NCBI RefSeq assembly: GCF_002252625.1
Contig: NZ_NQKW01000010.1
Span: forward strand, 23,287-87,286
Source of the DNA: Synechococcus sp. 1G10
GTDB taxonomy: Bacteria; Cyanobacteriota; Cyanobacteriia; PCC-6307; Cyanobiaceae
Length of the DNA: 64,000 bases
Direction: 5' to 3'
Positions within the stretch are counted from its first letter, which is position 1, and each line of letters starts with the position of its first letter. Position numbers and translations under genes: made by a program. The notes under the pieces are model-generated. The model was not told where the DNA came from, made no database searches, and saw only the letters and a list, made by a program, of their open reading frames with translations. Positions 41,329 to 50,568 of the stretch are shown one piece after another.

Positions 41329-42741
41329 TTGACCTCTCCCGAGACCACGCTGAGCCCCCAGGCGTCCACACCGGTGAGAGATGCCTCCAGCCTCAGCGGC
41401 GCGGCCCGCCGTCGCATGCTCTGGTCCTACAGCCTCGGTGACGCCGGCACCGGCATGGCCGCCACCCTGCTCGGGTTCTACCTGTTCGTCTTCTACACCG
41501 GTGTGGCGGGCCTCCCGGCCTGGATGGCCGGCCTGGTGCTGATGGTGATCAAGGTCTGGGACGGCATCAACGACCCGATCGTCGGCTTCCTCAGCGACCA
41601 CACCAAGAGCCGCTGGGGGCCGCGCATTCCCTGGATCGCCTTCAGTGCCGTGCCGCTCGGGCTGAGCATGGCGGCGCTGTGGTGGGTGCCCCCCGGCAGC
41701 GACTGGCAGAAGTTCACCATCTTCGTGCTGATCCAGCTGGTGGCGATGGGGCTCTACACCTGCGTCAACCTGCCTTACTCGGCTCTGGCCTGCGAGCTCA
41801 CCACGGACACGCCCCTGCGCACCCGGCTCAACGCCCTGCGCTTCACCGGCTCGATCATCGCCGGCCTGAGCGGGCTGGTGCTGGGAGCCCTGCTGGTGAG
41901 CGGCGGCGCCGAGGGGTACCAGCGCATGGGCCTGATCTCCGGCACGCTGATCGCCATAACCAGCCTGGTCTGCGCCTGGGGACTGGCCCCCTTCGCCCGC
42001 CACTGCCAGCGCCCCAGCGGCCATCCCGAACCTCTCGGCAAGCAGCTGAGGCGGATCAGCCACAACGGTCGCTTCCTGCGGGTGCTGGGGCTCTACCTGC
42101 TGCTCTGGTGCGCACTGCAACTGATGCAACCGGTGTCGCTGATCTTCCTAACGGTGGTGATGCGCATACCAGAGAGCTGGAGCACCTGGATTCTGATTCC
42201 CTTCCAGCTCAGTGCCCTGGCGGGCCTGCAGCTCTGGAGCTGGGTGGCCTACTGGCACGGCAGGGTCCATGCCCTGCGCTGGGGCGTGGGGCTCTGGGTA
42301 GTGGGCTGCATGGCGGCGATGGTGCTGGTGCCGCTCAATCCGGACATCTCCCCCACCGGCTCAGCCGGAAACCTGCTGAATCTCTCATTGCTGGTGGTCA
42401 CGATCATGCTGGTGGGCCTCGGCGCCGCCACCGCCTATCTGATCCCCTGGGCCCTGCTGCCTGATGCCATCGATGCCGATCCCGACAAACCCGCCGGCCT
42501 CTACACCGCCTGGATGGTGATCACCCAGAAGCTGGGCATCGGCGTGGCCGTCTTCGCGCTTGGCAACGTCCTCAGCTTCAGCGGGTACAAGGCCGCCAAG
42601 GGGCTGCTCCAGCCCGACTCGGCCCTGCTGACGATCCGGCTGTGCATGGGCATCATCCCGGTCGTGCTGATCGTTATGGGTCTGGTGGTGATGCGGCGCT
42701 GGCCGGAGCGGCGGCGGCGGCGTCCTGCACTGCAACCATGA
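41329..42741 (+). CDS. GPH-family sugar:cation symporter (MFS)
   Basis: About 470 residues with twelve hydrophobic segments. The loop GFLSDHTKSRWGPRIPW after the second helix is the GPH/MelB-type signature (D-x2-T-x2-R-G/W-G-R-x-R/P). Such proteins move oligosaccharides or sugar conjugates with H+ or Na+. The start is uncertain: TTG at 41329 (MTSPETTLSP) is used; an upstream in-frame start at 41251 exists. It overlaps the MlaE-type gene by ATGA, though the two families are not normally partners. Substrate unknown. Confidence 0.8.
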   Translation: MTSPETTLSPQASTPVRDASSLSGAARRRMLWSYSLGDAGTGMAATLLGFYLFVFYTGVAGLPAWMAGLVLMVIKVWDGINDPIVGFLSDHTKSRWGPRIPWIAFSAVPLGLSMAALWWVPPGSDWQKFTIFVLIQLVAMGLYTCVNLPYSALACELTTDTPLRTRLNALRFTGSIIAGLSGLVLGALLVSGGAEGYQRMGLISGTLIAITSLVCAWGLAPFARHCQRPSGHPEPLGKQLRRISHNGRFLRVLGLYLLLWCALQLMQPVSLIFLTVVMRIPESWSTWILIPFQLSALAGLQLWSWVAYWHGRVHALRWGVGLWVVGCMAAMVLVPLNPDISPTGSAGNLLNLSLLVVTIMLVGLGAATAYLIPWALLPDAIDADPDKPAGLYTAWMVITQKLGIGVAVFALGNVLSFSGYKAAKGLLQPDSALLTIRLCMGIIPVVLIVMGLVVMRRWPERRRRRPALQP

Positions 42742-43487
42742 GGCTTCCCCGCTACATCCAGCGGCTCGGCAGCAGCTGCCTGATCGGCGGGCAGGTGATC
42801 TCCGCCCTGGCCAAGGGCCGCATCAACCTCAACGACCTGTTCGAGCAGATGCTCGAAGCCGGTCCCGGCAGCTTCCTGATCGTGTTGATCGCTGCCGTGG
42901 CCGGCGGAACGGTATTCAACATCCAGGTAGCCGCGGAGCTCACCCGCCAGGGTGCCGGTTTCTCCGTCGGCGGCATCCTGGCCCTGGGGCTGGCCCGGGA
43001 GATCGCTCCGCTGCTCACGGCCACCCTGCTCACCGGAAAGGTGGCCACGGCCTATGCCGCCCAGCTGGGCACGATGAAAGTGACCGAGCAGATCGACGCG
43101 ATCACGATGCTGCGCACCGATCCGGTGGAATACCTGGTGGTGCCCCGCGTGCTGGCGCTGGTGGTGATGGCGCCGGTGCAGTGCCTGCTGTTCTTCGTGG
43201 TGGGGATCTGGTCGGGTCAGGTGAGCAGCACCTTCCTCTATTCGATTCCACCCTCAGTGTTCTGGAATTCCGTGCGCACCTGGATGGAGCCTTCCGACCT
43301 GCCCTCGATGCTGGTCAAGGCCGTGGTGTTCGGTCTGCAGATCGCGGTGATCGCCTGTGGCTGGGGCCTCACCACCCGGGGCGGCCCCAAGGAGGTGGGC
43401 ACCAGCACCACCGGCGCCGTGGTGATGATCCTGGTGACTGTGAGCCTGGTGGATGTGGTCCTCACCCAGGTGCTCTTCGGTGGCTGA
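42738..43487 (+). CDS. MlaE/YrbE-type ABC lipid-transport permease
   Basis: A 249-residue permease of the MlaE family with five or six membrane helices; conserved segments GLAREIAPLLTATLLTGKVATAYAA and QIDAITMLRTDPVEYLVVPRV. It forms the core of the phospholipid/glycolipid importer-exporter in the envelope; in plants the TGD1 homologue moves lipids to the chloroplast. The ATPase and MCE-protein genes are not in this window. The next genes (DUF3119, DUF3086, plsY) suggest a lipid/envelope context. Confidence 0.93.
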   Translation: MRLPRYIQRLGSSCLIGGQVISALAKGRINLNDLFEQMLEAGPGSFLIVLIAAVAGGTVFNIQVAAELTRQGAGFSVGGILALGLAREIAPLLTATLLTGKVATAYAAQLGTMKVTEQIDAITMLRTDPVEYLVVPRVLALVVMAPVQCLLFFVVGIWSGQVSSTFLYSIPPSVFWNSVRTWMEPSDLPSMLVKAVVFGLQIAVIACGWGLTTRGGPKEVGTSTTGAVVMILVTVSLVDVVLTQVLFGG

Positions 43488-43565
43488 GTCATCGGGCCGG
43501 CTGCCGGCGGGGTCCCGAGCAGCAAGCGCTGGCCAACGGGGGGGCAGGCGCTGCAGCATGGAGCG

Positions 43566-44021
43566 ATGACGACTCCCACGAGCTCTCCAGGCAACGATCC
43601 GACGGGCAGTCAGCTGCCTCCCCCGAGCGGTCCCGATCCAGCCAACGGTGTCATTCTGGCGCCCCGCCCCTGGGTGCCCCTGGGGTTCATCGCCCTGGGC
43701 GTGGCGCTGCTGCTCCTCCAGCACGTCTGGAGCTGGATCCCGATCACCGCCGGGGTGGTCGGGCTGCTCGGGTTGGTCCTGCTGCTGCAGACCCTGCTGT
43801 TGCGGCTGCAGTTCAGCGGCGATGCCCTGCTGGTGTGGAGCCGCTCCACCCTGCTGCGCCGCTTCCCCTACAGCGACTGGATCGGCTGGACGCTGTTCTG
43901 GGGGCCCCTGCCGGTGCTGTTCTATTTCCGTGAACGCCGGAGTCCCCATCTGCTGCCGGTGCTCTTTGATGCCAACGCCCTGCGCCAGCAGCTGGAGCTC
44001 CACCTGAGCGGCCTGCCATGA
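43566..44021 (+). CDS. DUF3119 family membrane protein
   Basis: 151 residues with a polar, Pro/Ser-rich start, a pair of hydrophobic helices (VPLGFIALGVALLLLQHVWSW, ITAGVVGLLGLVLLLQTLLL) and a C-terminal PH-like segment with FSGDALLVWSRSTLLRRFPYSDW and YFRERRSPHLLPVLFD. This pattern fits the cyanobacterial/plastid DUF3119 family. It sits between the MlaE permease and DUF3086 and overlaps the latter by ATGA. Function unknown; a membrane-lipid role is suggested by neighbours only. Confidence 0.8.
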   Translation: MTTPTSSPGNDPTGSQLPPPSGPDPANGVILAPRPWVPLGFIALGVALLLLQHVWSWIPITAGVVGLLGLVLLLQTLLLRLQFSGDALLVWSRSTLLRRFPYSDWIGWTLFWGPLPVLFYFRERRSPHLLPVLFDANALRQQLELHLSGLP

Positions 44022-44971
44022 GCGACATCACCCCCATTCCCGAACCGGAACCGGCCGCTACCGGTTCCGCTGCAGCCGAACCGATCGCCTCGGCTCAGCC
44101 GGCGGTCCATGGCGAGCTGCTGGAGCTGGCCCTGAACGATCTGCGCGAGCGCCGAGCGGCCCTGCTGAGCGAGATCCAGGCCCTGGAGCAGCGGCGTAAG
44201 CAGCTGGACGCGGATCTCGACGGGAGCCTCAGCGGCCGCGCCGACGGCATCGCCCGCCGGCTCAAGGGTTTCCAGGACTACCTGGTGGTGGCCCTGCAGG
44301 ATCTGGCCAGCCAGGCGGAACTGATGGACCTGGTGGTGCAGCCCCTGCAGGTGCAGCCCTCACCTCTGGATCCTCAGCCTGAGGCCATTCCGACAGCGGT
44401 GGTCCAGCAGATTGCACCGGCGGCGGCGGGCCAGTTCAGCCAGGACGCCGAACTGATCCGCGATCGCCTCGCCAGCTTCCAGGGACAGCCCGATTTCTAT
44501 GCCGATCCCTGGAAGCTGCGCCGTAGCCTGGAGCCCGCTGCTGCCGGCCTGCTCGAAGACTGGTTCCTCAACCAGGGCGGGCGGGGTGCCCAGGCCAGCA
44601 CCGGCAGCCGCAACCGCAATGCCCTGATCACTGCCGGGGCGGTGGCGATCCTGGGGGACCTTTACGGCGACCGCTTCCAGACCCTGGTGCTGGCCGGAGA
44701 GCCCGAGCGGCTCGGAGAGTGGCGCCGCGGCCTGCAGGATTGCCTGGGGCTGGCCCGGGAAGACTTCGGCCCCAACAGCGGCATCGTGCTGTTCGAGCGG
44801 CCCGATGCCCTGATCGAGCGGGCCGACCGGCTCGAGGAGCGCGGCGAACTTCCCTTCATCGTGATCGATGCCGCCGAGCAGGTGGTCGACATCCCGGTGC
44901 TTCAGTTCCCCCTCTGGCTGGCCTTTGCCGCCACCGCCAACGAACTGGCCCTGGAGCAGGACCTGTCATGA
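44018..44971 (+). CDS. DUF3086 family protein
   Basis: 317 residues: an acidic Pro/Ala-rich start, a coiled-coil (about 30-75, LLELALNDLRERRAALLSEI), a linker, then a globular C-terminal domain with RKSLEP-like LRRSLEPAAAGLLEDWFLNQGG and SRNRNALITAGAVAILGDLYG. It matches the DUF3086 family of cyanobacteria. It is translationally coupled to DUF3119 before it and plsY after it (ATGA each). Function unknown. Confidence 0.82.
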   Translation: MSDITPIPEPEPAATGSAAAEPIASAQPAVHGELLELALNDLRERRAALLSEIQALEQRRKQLDADLDGSLSGRADGIARRLKGFQDYLVVALQDLASQAELMDLVVQPLQVQPSPLDPQPEAIPTAVVQQIAPAAAGQFSQDAELIRDRLASFQGQPDFYADPWKLRRSLEPAAAGLLEDWFLNQGGRGAQASTGSRNRNALITAGAVAILGDLYGDRFQTLVLAGEPERLGEWRRGLQDCLGLAREDFGPNSGIVLFERPDALIERADRLEERGELPFIVIDAAEQVVDIPVLQFPLWLAFAATANELALEQDLS

Positions 44972-45609
44972 GCCAGCCCTTCCTGCCCCTGCTGGTGCTG
45001 GCGGCGGGGTACCTGCTGGGCTCGCTGCCAACGGGCTGGCTGGCAGGCCGCTGGCTTGCAGGCATCGACCTGCGCCAGCTGGGCTCCGGCTCCACCGGGG
45101 CCACCAATGTGCTGCGGCAGCTGGGCAAGGGCCCCGCCCTGGTGGTGTTTCTGGTGGATGTGCTCAAGGGCACGGCCGCGGTGCTGCTGGCCAAGGCCCT
45201 GCTGCAGCCCAGCGGGTTCACCCCCAGCACCGACTGGTGGGTGGTCGCGGCCGGTCTGGCGGCCCTCGCAGGGCATATCTGGCCCGTTTGGCTGGGCTGG
45301 AAGGGGGGCAAGGCGGTCGCCACAGGGCTGGGCATGCTGCTGGGCCTGGTACCGGCCGTGGGCCTGGCCTGCTTCGGGACCTTTCTGGCCTGCCTCACGA
45401 TCAGCCGGATCGTCTCACTCTCCAGCGTCGTGGCGGCCCTGAGCCTGCCCCTGCTGATGCTGGGAGCCTTTGCCGGAGCCGGCACCGGCCTCAGGCCGGC
45501 CTACCTGGCCCTGGCGGTGCTCACCACCGTGCTGGTGGTCTGGCGGCACCGCAGCAACCTGAAGCGGCTGCAGGCGGGCGAGGAACCGCGGCTGGGGGAG
45601 AAGACTTAG
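44968..45609 (+). CDS. plsY: Acyl-phosphate:glycerol-3-phosphate acyltransferase PlsY
   Basis: A 213-residue integral-membrane acyltransferase. The three family motifs are visible: GSLPTG near the first helix, GSGSTGATNVLR, and GWKGGKAVATGLG. It makes lysophosphatidic acid from acyl phosphate, the first step of phospholipid and glycolipid synthesis. ATG at 44968 overlaps the DUF3086 stop. Convergent with proC. Confidence 0.97.
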   Translation: MSQPFLPLLVLAAGYLLGSLPTGWLAGRWLAGIDLRQLGSGSTGATNVLRQLGKGPALVVFLVDVLKGTAAVLLAKALLQPSGFTPSTDWWVVAAGLAALAGHIWPVWLGWKGGKAVATGLGMLLGLVPAVGLACFGTFLACLTISRIVSLSSVVAALSLPLLMLGAFAGAGTGLRPAYLALAVLTTVLVVWRHRSNLKRLQAGEEPRLGEKT

Positions 45610-45637
45610 CTGGGTAGCCGGCTGGCCAGCGCGACGC

Positions 45638-46429
45638 CTAGCCGGCGTTGAGGGCCCTGCTGCGCTCCGCCGCTGCCAGCACCGCCTCGATCAAGGCGCT
45701 GCGCACCCCCGCCTGCTCCAGCTGACGCAAGGCCGCGATCGTGGTGCCAGCCGGACTGGCCACCATGTCCTTGAGCTGCGCCGGATGCAGCCCCTGCTCC
45801 TGCAGCAGTTTCAGCGAGCCAGCCATCATGCCCAGGGCCAGCTCCAGGGCCAGGGGCCGGGGCAGGCCCGAGGCCACACCACCATCAGCGAGCGCCTCCA
45901 GCAGAACCGCCGCAATGGCAGGGCCTGAGGAGGCCAGGGCCAGCAGACCATCCAGCTGGCTCTCGGGCAGCTCCTTGACCACCCCGACGTGGGCGAAGAG
46001 ATCGAATACCCACTGGCGCTGATCGGCTGGCAGGTCGTCGCCCCAGGCCAGACCGGTGATGCCGGCGCCCACCAGGCAGGGAGTGTTGGGCACGGCCCGC
46101 ACGCAACGCCAGCCGGGAAAAGACAGCTCCAGCCGTTTCAGGGTCACGCCGGCCAGCACTGAAATCAGCAGTGGCGCGTCGTCGCCAGGGGGCGGCGGCG
46201 GCGCGCCAGCCGCCACCGCTGCGAGCAACTGGGGCTTGACCGCCAGCAGCACGGCAGGGCAAGCCCAGGCCCGAGCCGGGTCACGACCCACTGCCACACC
46301 GAGCTCCGCCTGGAGGCGCCTGGCCGAGTCTGCGGTGGCGACCACGGCCTGAACCTGATCACGGGGGATCACCGCCTGATCAAGCAGAGGCAGCAGAAGT
46401 GCCCGGGCCATGCGGCCCAGGCCGATCAC
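45638..46429 (-). CDS. proC: Pyrroline-5-carboxylate reductase
   Basis: A 263-residue ProC. The Rossmann start MIGLGRMARALL, the catalytic loop AVPNTPCLVGAGITG and the dimer motif SSGPAIAAVLLEALADGGV are present. It makes proline using NAD(P)H. The GTG at 46429 places the Met inside the Rossmann strand; a CTG at 46450, overlapping the sepF stop, would add KPSGLGV and give a more usual N-terminus. Last gene of the der-to-proC run. Confidence 0.95.
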   Translation of the reverse strand: MIGLGRMARALLLPLLDQAVIPRDQVQAVVATADSARRLQAELGVAVGRDPARAWACPAVLLAVKPQLLAAVAAGAPPPPPGDDAPLLISVLAGVTLKRLELSFPGWRCVRAVPNTPCLVGAGITGLAWGDDLPADQRQWVFDLFAHVGVVKELPESQLDGLLALASSGPAIAAVLLEALADGGVASGLPRPLALELALGMMAGSLKLLQEQGLHPAQLKDMVASPAGTTIAALRQLEQAGVRSALIEAVLAAAERSRALNAG

Positions 46430-46446
46430 ACCAAGGCCGGAGGGCT

Positions 46447-47055
46447 TCAGAGGCTGAAACCGGAGGCGGAATCCTGACGGCCCCAGGCAGGGCTTGGGGC
46501 GGCCGGGTCGCTCTCGCTGCCGGCGGGTTCGCGGCTGGACACGATCGTGGGCGAGGAGGGTTCTTCGCTGCTGGCGGTGGTGACCGTGACACAGCTGGGG
46601 GCGAACAGGAAGATGCTCTCGCCCACCCGCTCCTGGTGGCCATCGATGGCGAAGGTGCCGCCCGCCACGAAGTCGACCGCACGCTGGGCCTGGTCGGGCT
46701 CCATCATCGTGAGGTTCAGGATCACGGTCTTGCGGTCACGCAGGGCCTGTATCGCCCGGGGCATCTCATCGAAGCTCCTAGGCTCCATCAGGGTGACCTC
46801 CGCCGCCGAGGAGGAAAGCCCCGGCATGCCGATGACATTGCTGGAGGAGCTGACTGAGCCGAAGGGATCGTCGCTGCTGAAGTCGCTGGTCAGGGCGAGG
46901 GCACTGCCGCTGGAAAGGGCCGGACGGCCGGGGGGTGACGAGCTGGCAGGCGAATCGCCGGGGTCGTAATCCAATTCGTCGTCGTAGTCGCCGTCGAGAT
47001 AGTCGTCTCCGGAAACGACGGCACGCAGGCGGGAGAACAACGACACCGTGGGCAC
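46447..47055 (-). CDS. sepF: Cell division protein SepF
   Basis: 202 residues: an amphipathic N-terminal membrane anchor ([12 protein letters not shown]), an acidic and Ser-rich linker (about 17-85), and the SepF core ([28 protein letters not shown], then [17 protein letters not shown] and IFLFAP). It bridges FtsZ polymers and membrane at the division septum, where cyanobacteria use it (also called Cdv2). Starts with GTG. The C-terminal tail is low-complexity. It is between pipY and proC, as in many Gram-positive and cyanobacterial genomes. Confidence 0.96.
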   Translation of the reverse strand: MPTVSLFSRLRAVVSGDDYLDGDYDDELDYDPGDSPASSSPPGRPALSSGSALALTSDFSSDDPFGSVSSSSNVIGMPGLSSSAAEVTLMEPRSFDEMPRAIQALRDRKTVILNLTMMEPDQAQRAVDFVAGGTFAIDGHQERVGESIFLFAPSCVTVTTASSEEPSSPTIVSSREPAGSESDPAAPSPAWGRQDSASGFSL

Positions 47056-47140
47056 CTTCGGTTGGAGATGTACTTACTTAGCGTCCCATGCCTTCGGTTG
47101 CAACTGGACACAACCTGGATACCGATTTACGAAACAAGGT

Positions 47141-47788
47141 TCAGAGCCTTTCGCCGAACAAAGCCGACCCGATCCGCACCCAGGTGCTGCCGGCCCGCAC
47201 CGCCTCGGGCCAGTCGTTGCTCATGCCCATCGAGAGCTCCCCAAGACCCAGGCTCGCTGCCAGCGCAGCACAGTCCTGGAACAGCCTCAAGCGCTGATCA
47301 GCCTCCAGCCCCAGGGGAGCGATCGTCATCAGACCCACTGGCACCAGGGGCTCCAGCGCCCGCAACCGGGGCCACAGCTGCTCCAGCTCCCGCGGCTCGA
47401 ATCCCGTCTTGCCGGGATCGCTCCTCAGCTTCACCTGAAAGAACAGCCGGGGGCTGAGTTGCTCCTCAGCGGCGATCCGCTGCAGCCGCTCGGCCAGGGC
47501 AAGACCATCGACGGAATGGATCGTGCCGAAATGGCGCAGCACCCCCCGGGCCTTGTTGGCCTGCAGCCTGCCGATGAAATGCCAGTCGAGCGGCTCGAGA
47601 TCGGCCAGTTCCACCTGCTTGGCCTGCGCCTCCTGCAGGCGGCTCTCGCCGAAGCTGCGCAGCCCCAGGGCCACCGCCTCGCGCAGACGGACCGCCGGCT
47701 GCCCCTTGCTGACTGCCAGCAGACGAGCCTGGGGGGGCAACTGCCCCTGCAGGGCCTTCAGCCGCTGGGCAAGGTCGTCAGCGGGCAT
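47141..47788 (-). CDS. pipY: PLP-homeostasis protein PipY (YggS/PLPBP family)
   Basis: 215 residues of the fold-type III PLP-binding family. The PLP lysine is in LLAVSKGQPA, and FGESRLQEAQAK, HFIGRLQANKA, GLMTIAP, SMGMSNDWPEAV and VRIGSALFGER are standard. It buffers pyridoxal phosphate and influences amino-acid pools. It begins six bases after pipX, the conserved cyanobacterial pairing that links it to nitrogen regulation. Confidence 0.96.
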   Translation of the reverse strand: MPADDLAQRLKALQGQLPPQARLLAVSKGQPAVRLREAVALGLRSFGESRLQEAQAKQVELADLEPLDWHFIGRLQANKARGVLRHFGTIHSVDGLALAERLQRIAAEEQLSPRLFFQVKLRSDPGKTGFEPRELEQLWPRLRALEPLVPVGLMTIAPLGLEADQRLRLFQDCAALAASLGLGELSMGMSNDWPEAVRAGSTWVRIGSALFGERL

Positions 47789-47794
47789 CTCCGA

Positions 47795-48073
47795 TCAGAT
47801 GAAAGTCTGATCGAACAGCTGGCGCCAGCGGGGCAGATGCACACTGCCATCACGTCGGGCCCGCGCCAGGTTCTGCTCCGCCACATGGCGGGCATCCATC
47901 AGCGGAATCACCTCGAACTGGGCCCCGCGTGGCTGCAGGGTCACCAGGAAGAACATCCGCTGGGCGTAGAGGGTGGCGAATAGATCGCGACCTTCACCCG
48001 CTGGAGCCACCCGATACAGGAGGCCGAATGTCGGATGATTGAGATAACGCTCTGTGGTCGCGTCGACGCTCAC
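47795..48073 (-). CDS. pipX: PII-interacting transcription co-activator PipX
   Basis: From GTG at 48073 the product is 92 residues, near the known PipX length; a TTG at 48085 would add four. The core YLNHPTFGLLYRV and LFATLYAQRMFFLVTLQ match PipX. This small tudor-like-fold protein switches between NtcA, which it co-activates when 2-oxoglutarate is high, and the PII protein GlnB. It heads the pipXY pair and is cotranscribed with sepF and proC by position. Confidence 0.95.
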   Translation of the reverse strand: MSVDATTERYLNHPTFGLLYRVAPAGEGRDLFATLYAQRMFFLVTLQPRGAQFEVIPLMDARHVAEQNLARARRDGSVHLPRWRQLFDQTFI

Positions 48074-48095
48074 TGACGGCTGCAATGGCTACCAA

Positions 48096-49028
48096 TTACA
48101 GCGCACCGTACTGCCAGCGCAGACCGAGGAACACCACCAGGGCTCCAGCCGCCACCAGGTTGAGCCAGCGAGCCGCCCGCCGGGCCAGCCGCATCTGGGC
48201 CGGCGGCACCCACTGCCCGCCCCTGGCCATCAGGGCTTCGGCCCCCTGCTCCGAGCGCAGCAGCAGGTTGGCGAGCAAGCGCTCCGCCACGGAAAGCAGC
48301 AGTCCGAGCCCACCCTTCCAGCCCAGGCTCTTGAGGTTCACGGCCCGGGTGGCGATCGAGCGCAGCAGGTTCTGGAACTCCTCCTGCACCAGCGGCAGAA
48401 AACGCAGGGAGAGGAGCAGGGTGAAGCCCAGCCGCTCCACCGGCAGCCCCAGGGCACCGAGCGGCGTGATCACCCAGCTCAGCGCCCACACCAGTTCCTC
48501 CGGCGGGGTGGAGAGCAACAGCAGGTTGGCGCTGTGCAGGAGGGTGAACAGCAGCGTGGCGCTGTTCAGGCCGAGCTCGGCGGAGCGGCGGTTCACCACC
48601 AGCGGCCCGATCGGCAGGGGCCCGAGCTGGATCGGCCCCAAGCGCAGCACCTCCCAGGGCAGCCCTTGACGCTGGGGAGCTGGCTCGCCTGCAGGGGGCG
48701 GGGCCAGGAGGATTTCCCGGGGGGAGCGCATCGCGCTGGCGGAGGCCACCACCCCCACAGGCACCAGGGAGGCCAGCAGGCCCACCAGCAGGCAGAGGGC
48801 CAGCAACACCGGCAGGTTGCGCCGCCAGAGGCGCCAGGGAAGACCGCAGACGGCCGTGATCAGCAGCAGCAGCGCCACCAGGGCAAGCCGCCACTGGGGG
48901 CCTGCCAGGACCGGCGTGGCCAGGAAAGCCAGGGTCCAGCCCAGCTTGAGTCGGGCATCGAGCCGCCGCAGCCATCCCCGCTGCCCATCCACGTACTGGC
49001 CGATGGGCAGCTGACGCAGCCAGTCCAT
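48096..49028 (-). CDS. CbiQ-family ECF transporter transmembrane component
   Basis: 310 residues with about six membrane helices and the family's start RLDARLKLGWTLAFL. The cytoplasmic coupling motifs ExxLLRSIATRAVN-like and SVAERLLANLLLRSEQGAEALMARGG are visible, the latter matching the ARG signature. Such T-components pair with ATPase and substrate-binding subunits that import vitamins or metals; neither is encoded nearby. ATG at 49028, 13 bases after der. Conserved position near der and pipX suggests a housekeeping role in cyanobacteria. Confidence 0.88.
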   Translation of the reverse strand: MDWLRQLPIGQYVDGQRGWLRRLDARLKLGWTLAFLATPVLAGPQWRLALVALLLLITAVCGLPWRLWRRNLPVLLALCLLVGLLASLVPVGVVASASAMRSPREILLAPPPAGEPAPQRQGLPWEVLRLGPIQLGPLPIGPLVVNRRSAELGLNSATLLFTLLHSANLLLLSTPPEELVWALSWVITPLGALGLPVERLGFTLLLSLRFLPLVQEEFQNLLRSIATRAVNLKSLGWKGGLGLLLSVAERLLANLLLRSEQGAEALMARGGQWVPPAQMRLARRAARWLNLVAAGALVVFLGLRWQYGAL

Positions 49029-49041
49029 CAGGAGCGCACCA

Positions 49042-50409
49042 TCAGGAGGCGGAGCGGCTCTGCTGCCTGGCCAGGTCCTTCTCGGCGTCGCGCTGCTGCT
49101 TGCCGCGCCAGAACAGCCGGATCGGAGAGCCATCGAAACCCAGACCTTCGCGGATCTGGCGCTCCACATAGCGGCGGTAGGTTTCGCCGAACAGCTTCGG
49201 GTCGTTCACAAACAGGGTGAAGCTGGGCGGCCTGGTGGCCACCTGGGTGCCGTAGTAGATGCGGCCCTGGCGCCCGCCGCGACTGGTGGGAGGCGAACGC
49301 CAGCTCACAGCCTCCTGCAGCACCTCGTTCACCACCGAAGTGGTGACCCTGCGGCGGTGCTGCTCCACCGCCATCAGGGCCAGGGCAAAGATGCTCTCCA
49401 CCCTCTGGCCGGTGAGGGCGGAGGTGAACAGCATCGGCGCCCAGTCGAGGAAATAGAGCTTGGCGCGCAGCTCCTTCTCCATCGCCGCCATGGTGTGGCT
49501 GTCCTTCTCGATCGCGTCCCACTTGTTGACCACGATCACGCAGGCGCGACCGTCCTCTTCAATGCGCCCAGCCACCCGCTGATCCTGTTCGGTGACGCCA
49601 TCGAGGGCATCGATCACCAGAACACACACGTCACTGCGCTCCACCGCCTTGAAGCTGCGGTTGATGCCGAAGTATTCAGGGCCGTAGCTGACGCTGCGAC
49701 GGCGGCGGATTCCGGCGGTGTCGAGCAGCTTCCAGGTCTTGCCTTCCCGCTCGATCGTGGTGTCGATCGTGTCGCGGGTGGTGCCGCGGATCGGGCTCAC
49801 GATCGCCCGCGCCTCGCCGCAGATCGAGTTGAGCAGGCTGGATTTGCCCACATTTGGCCGCCCGATGATCGCCAGCTGGATCGGCTCCTCCGTCTCCTCC
49901 TCAGGAGTGGTGGGCAGAAAGCCGATCACCTTGTCGAGCAGTTCCCCGGTGCCGGCCCCGTGGATGGCCGAGACGGCAAAGGGCTCACCCAGGCCCAGAC
50001 CCCAGAAATCGGCGGCCATGGCCAGGCCCTGATCCGGCGATTCGCACTTGTTCACAGCCAGCAGCACGGGCACCTTCTGGCCGCGCAACCAGTCAGCGAT
50101 GGCCTGATCAGCGGCGGTGAGCCCCTGCTGGCCATCGACGATCACAACGGCCACGGCGGCTTCCGCCAAAGCCAGGTTGGCCTGCTCCCGGATCTCCGGC
50201 AGAAACTCACTGTCGTCATCAAAGACAAGACCGCCGGTGTCGACCACCCGGAAGCGACGATCTCCCCAGTACCCCTCCTGATAGGTGCGATCACGGGTGA
50301 CGCCCGGCTGATCGTGAACGATTGCCTCACGGCTGCGGCAGAGCCGATTCACAAGTGTGGATTTGCCCACATTGGGCCGCCCGATGATGGCGACGACTGG
50401 AAGCGCCAA
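49042..50409 (-). CDS. der: Ribosome-assembly GTPase Der (EngA)
   Basis: 455 residues with two tandem GTPase domains, each with GRPNVGKS (about 8-15 and 183-190) and DTAG/DTGG switch II, followed by the C-terminal KH-like domain (about 355-440, [17 protein letters not shown]). It is essential for 50S subunit maturation. The frame starts with TTG at 50409 directly before [12 protein letters not shown]. First gene of the run der, cbiQ-like, pipX, pipY, sepF, proC. Confidence 0.97.
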   Translation of the reverse strand: MALPVVAIIGRPNVGKSTLVNRLCRSREAIVHDQPGVTRDRTYQEGYWGDRRFRVVDTGGLVFDDDSEFLPEIREQANLALAEAAVAVVIVDGQQGLTAADQAIADWLRGQKVPVLLAVNKCESPDQGLAMAADFWGLGLGEPFAVSAIHGAGTGELLDKVIGFLPTTPEEETEEPIQLAIIGRPNVGKSSLLNSICGEARAIVSPIRGTTRDTIDTTIEREGKTWKLLDTAGIRRRRSVSYGPEYFGINRSFKAVERSDVCVLVIDALDGVTEQDQRVAGRIEEDGRACVIVVNKWDAIEKDSHTMAAMEKELRAKLYFLDWAPMLFTSALTGQRVESIFALALMAVEQHRRRVTTSVVNEVLQEAVSWRSPPTSRGGRQGRIYYGTQVATRPPSFTLFVNDPKLFGETYRRYVERQIREGLGFDGSPIRLFWRGKQQRDAEKDLARQQSRSAS

Positions 50410-50568
50410 GAACTGTTATCTCAACAACGATTACCTGGTTCAACCCTACAGACTGAAGCCGCTTTGATAAAACGCCTCGATTGGCGGCGGAAGCACTCGG
50501 GTTCCTGCGTCTTGCGTGAGCCCTCATCAGTGCTTGATCTTCAGTGAGCCGGCTTCAGCCCACCGGCT

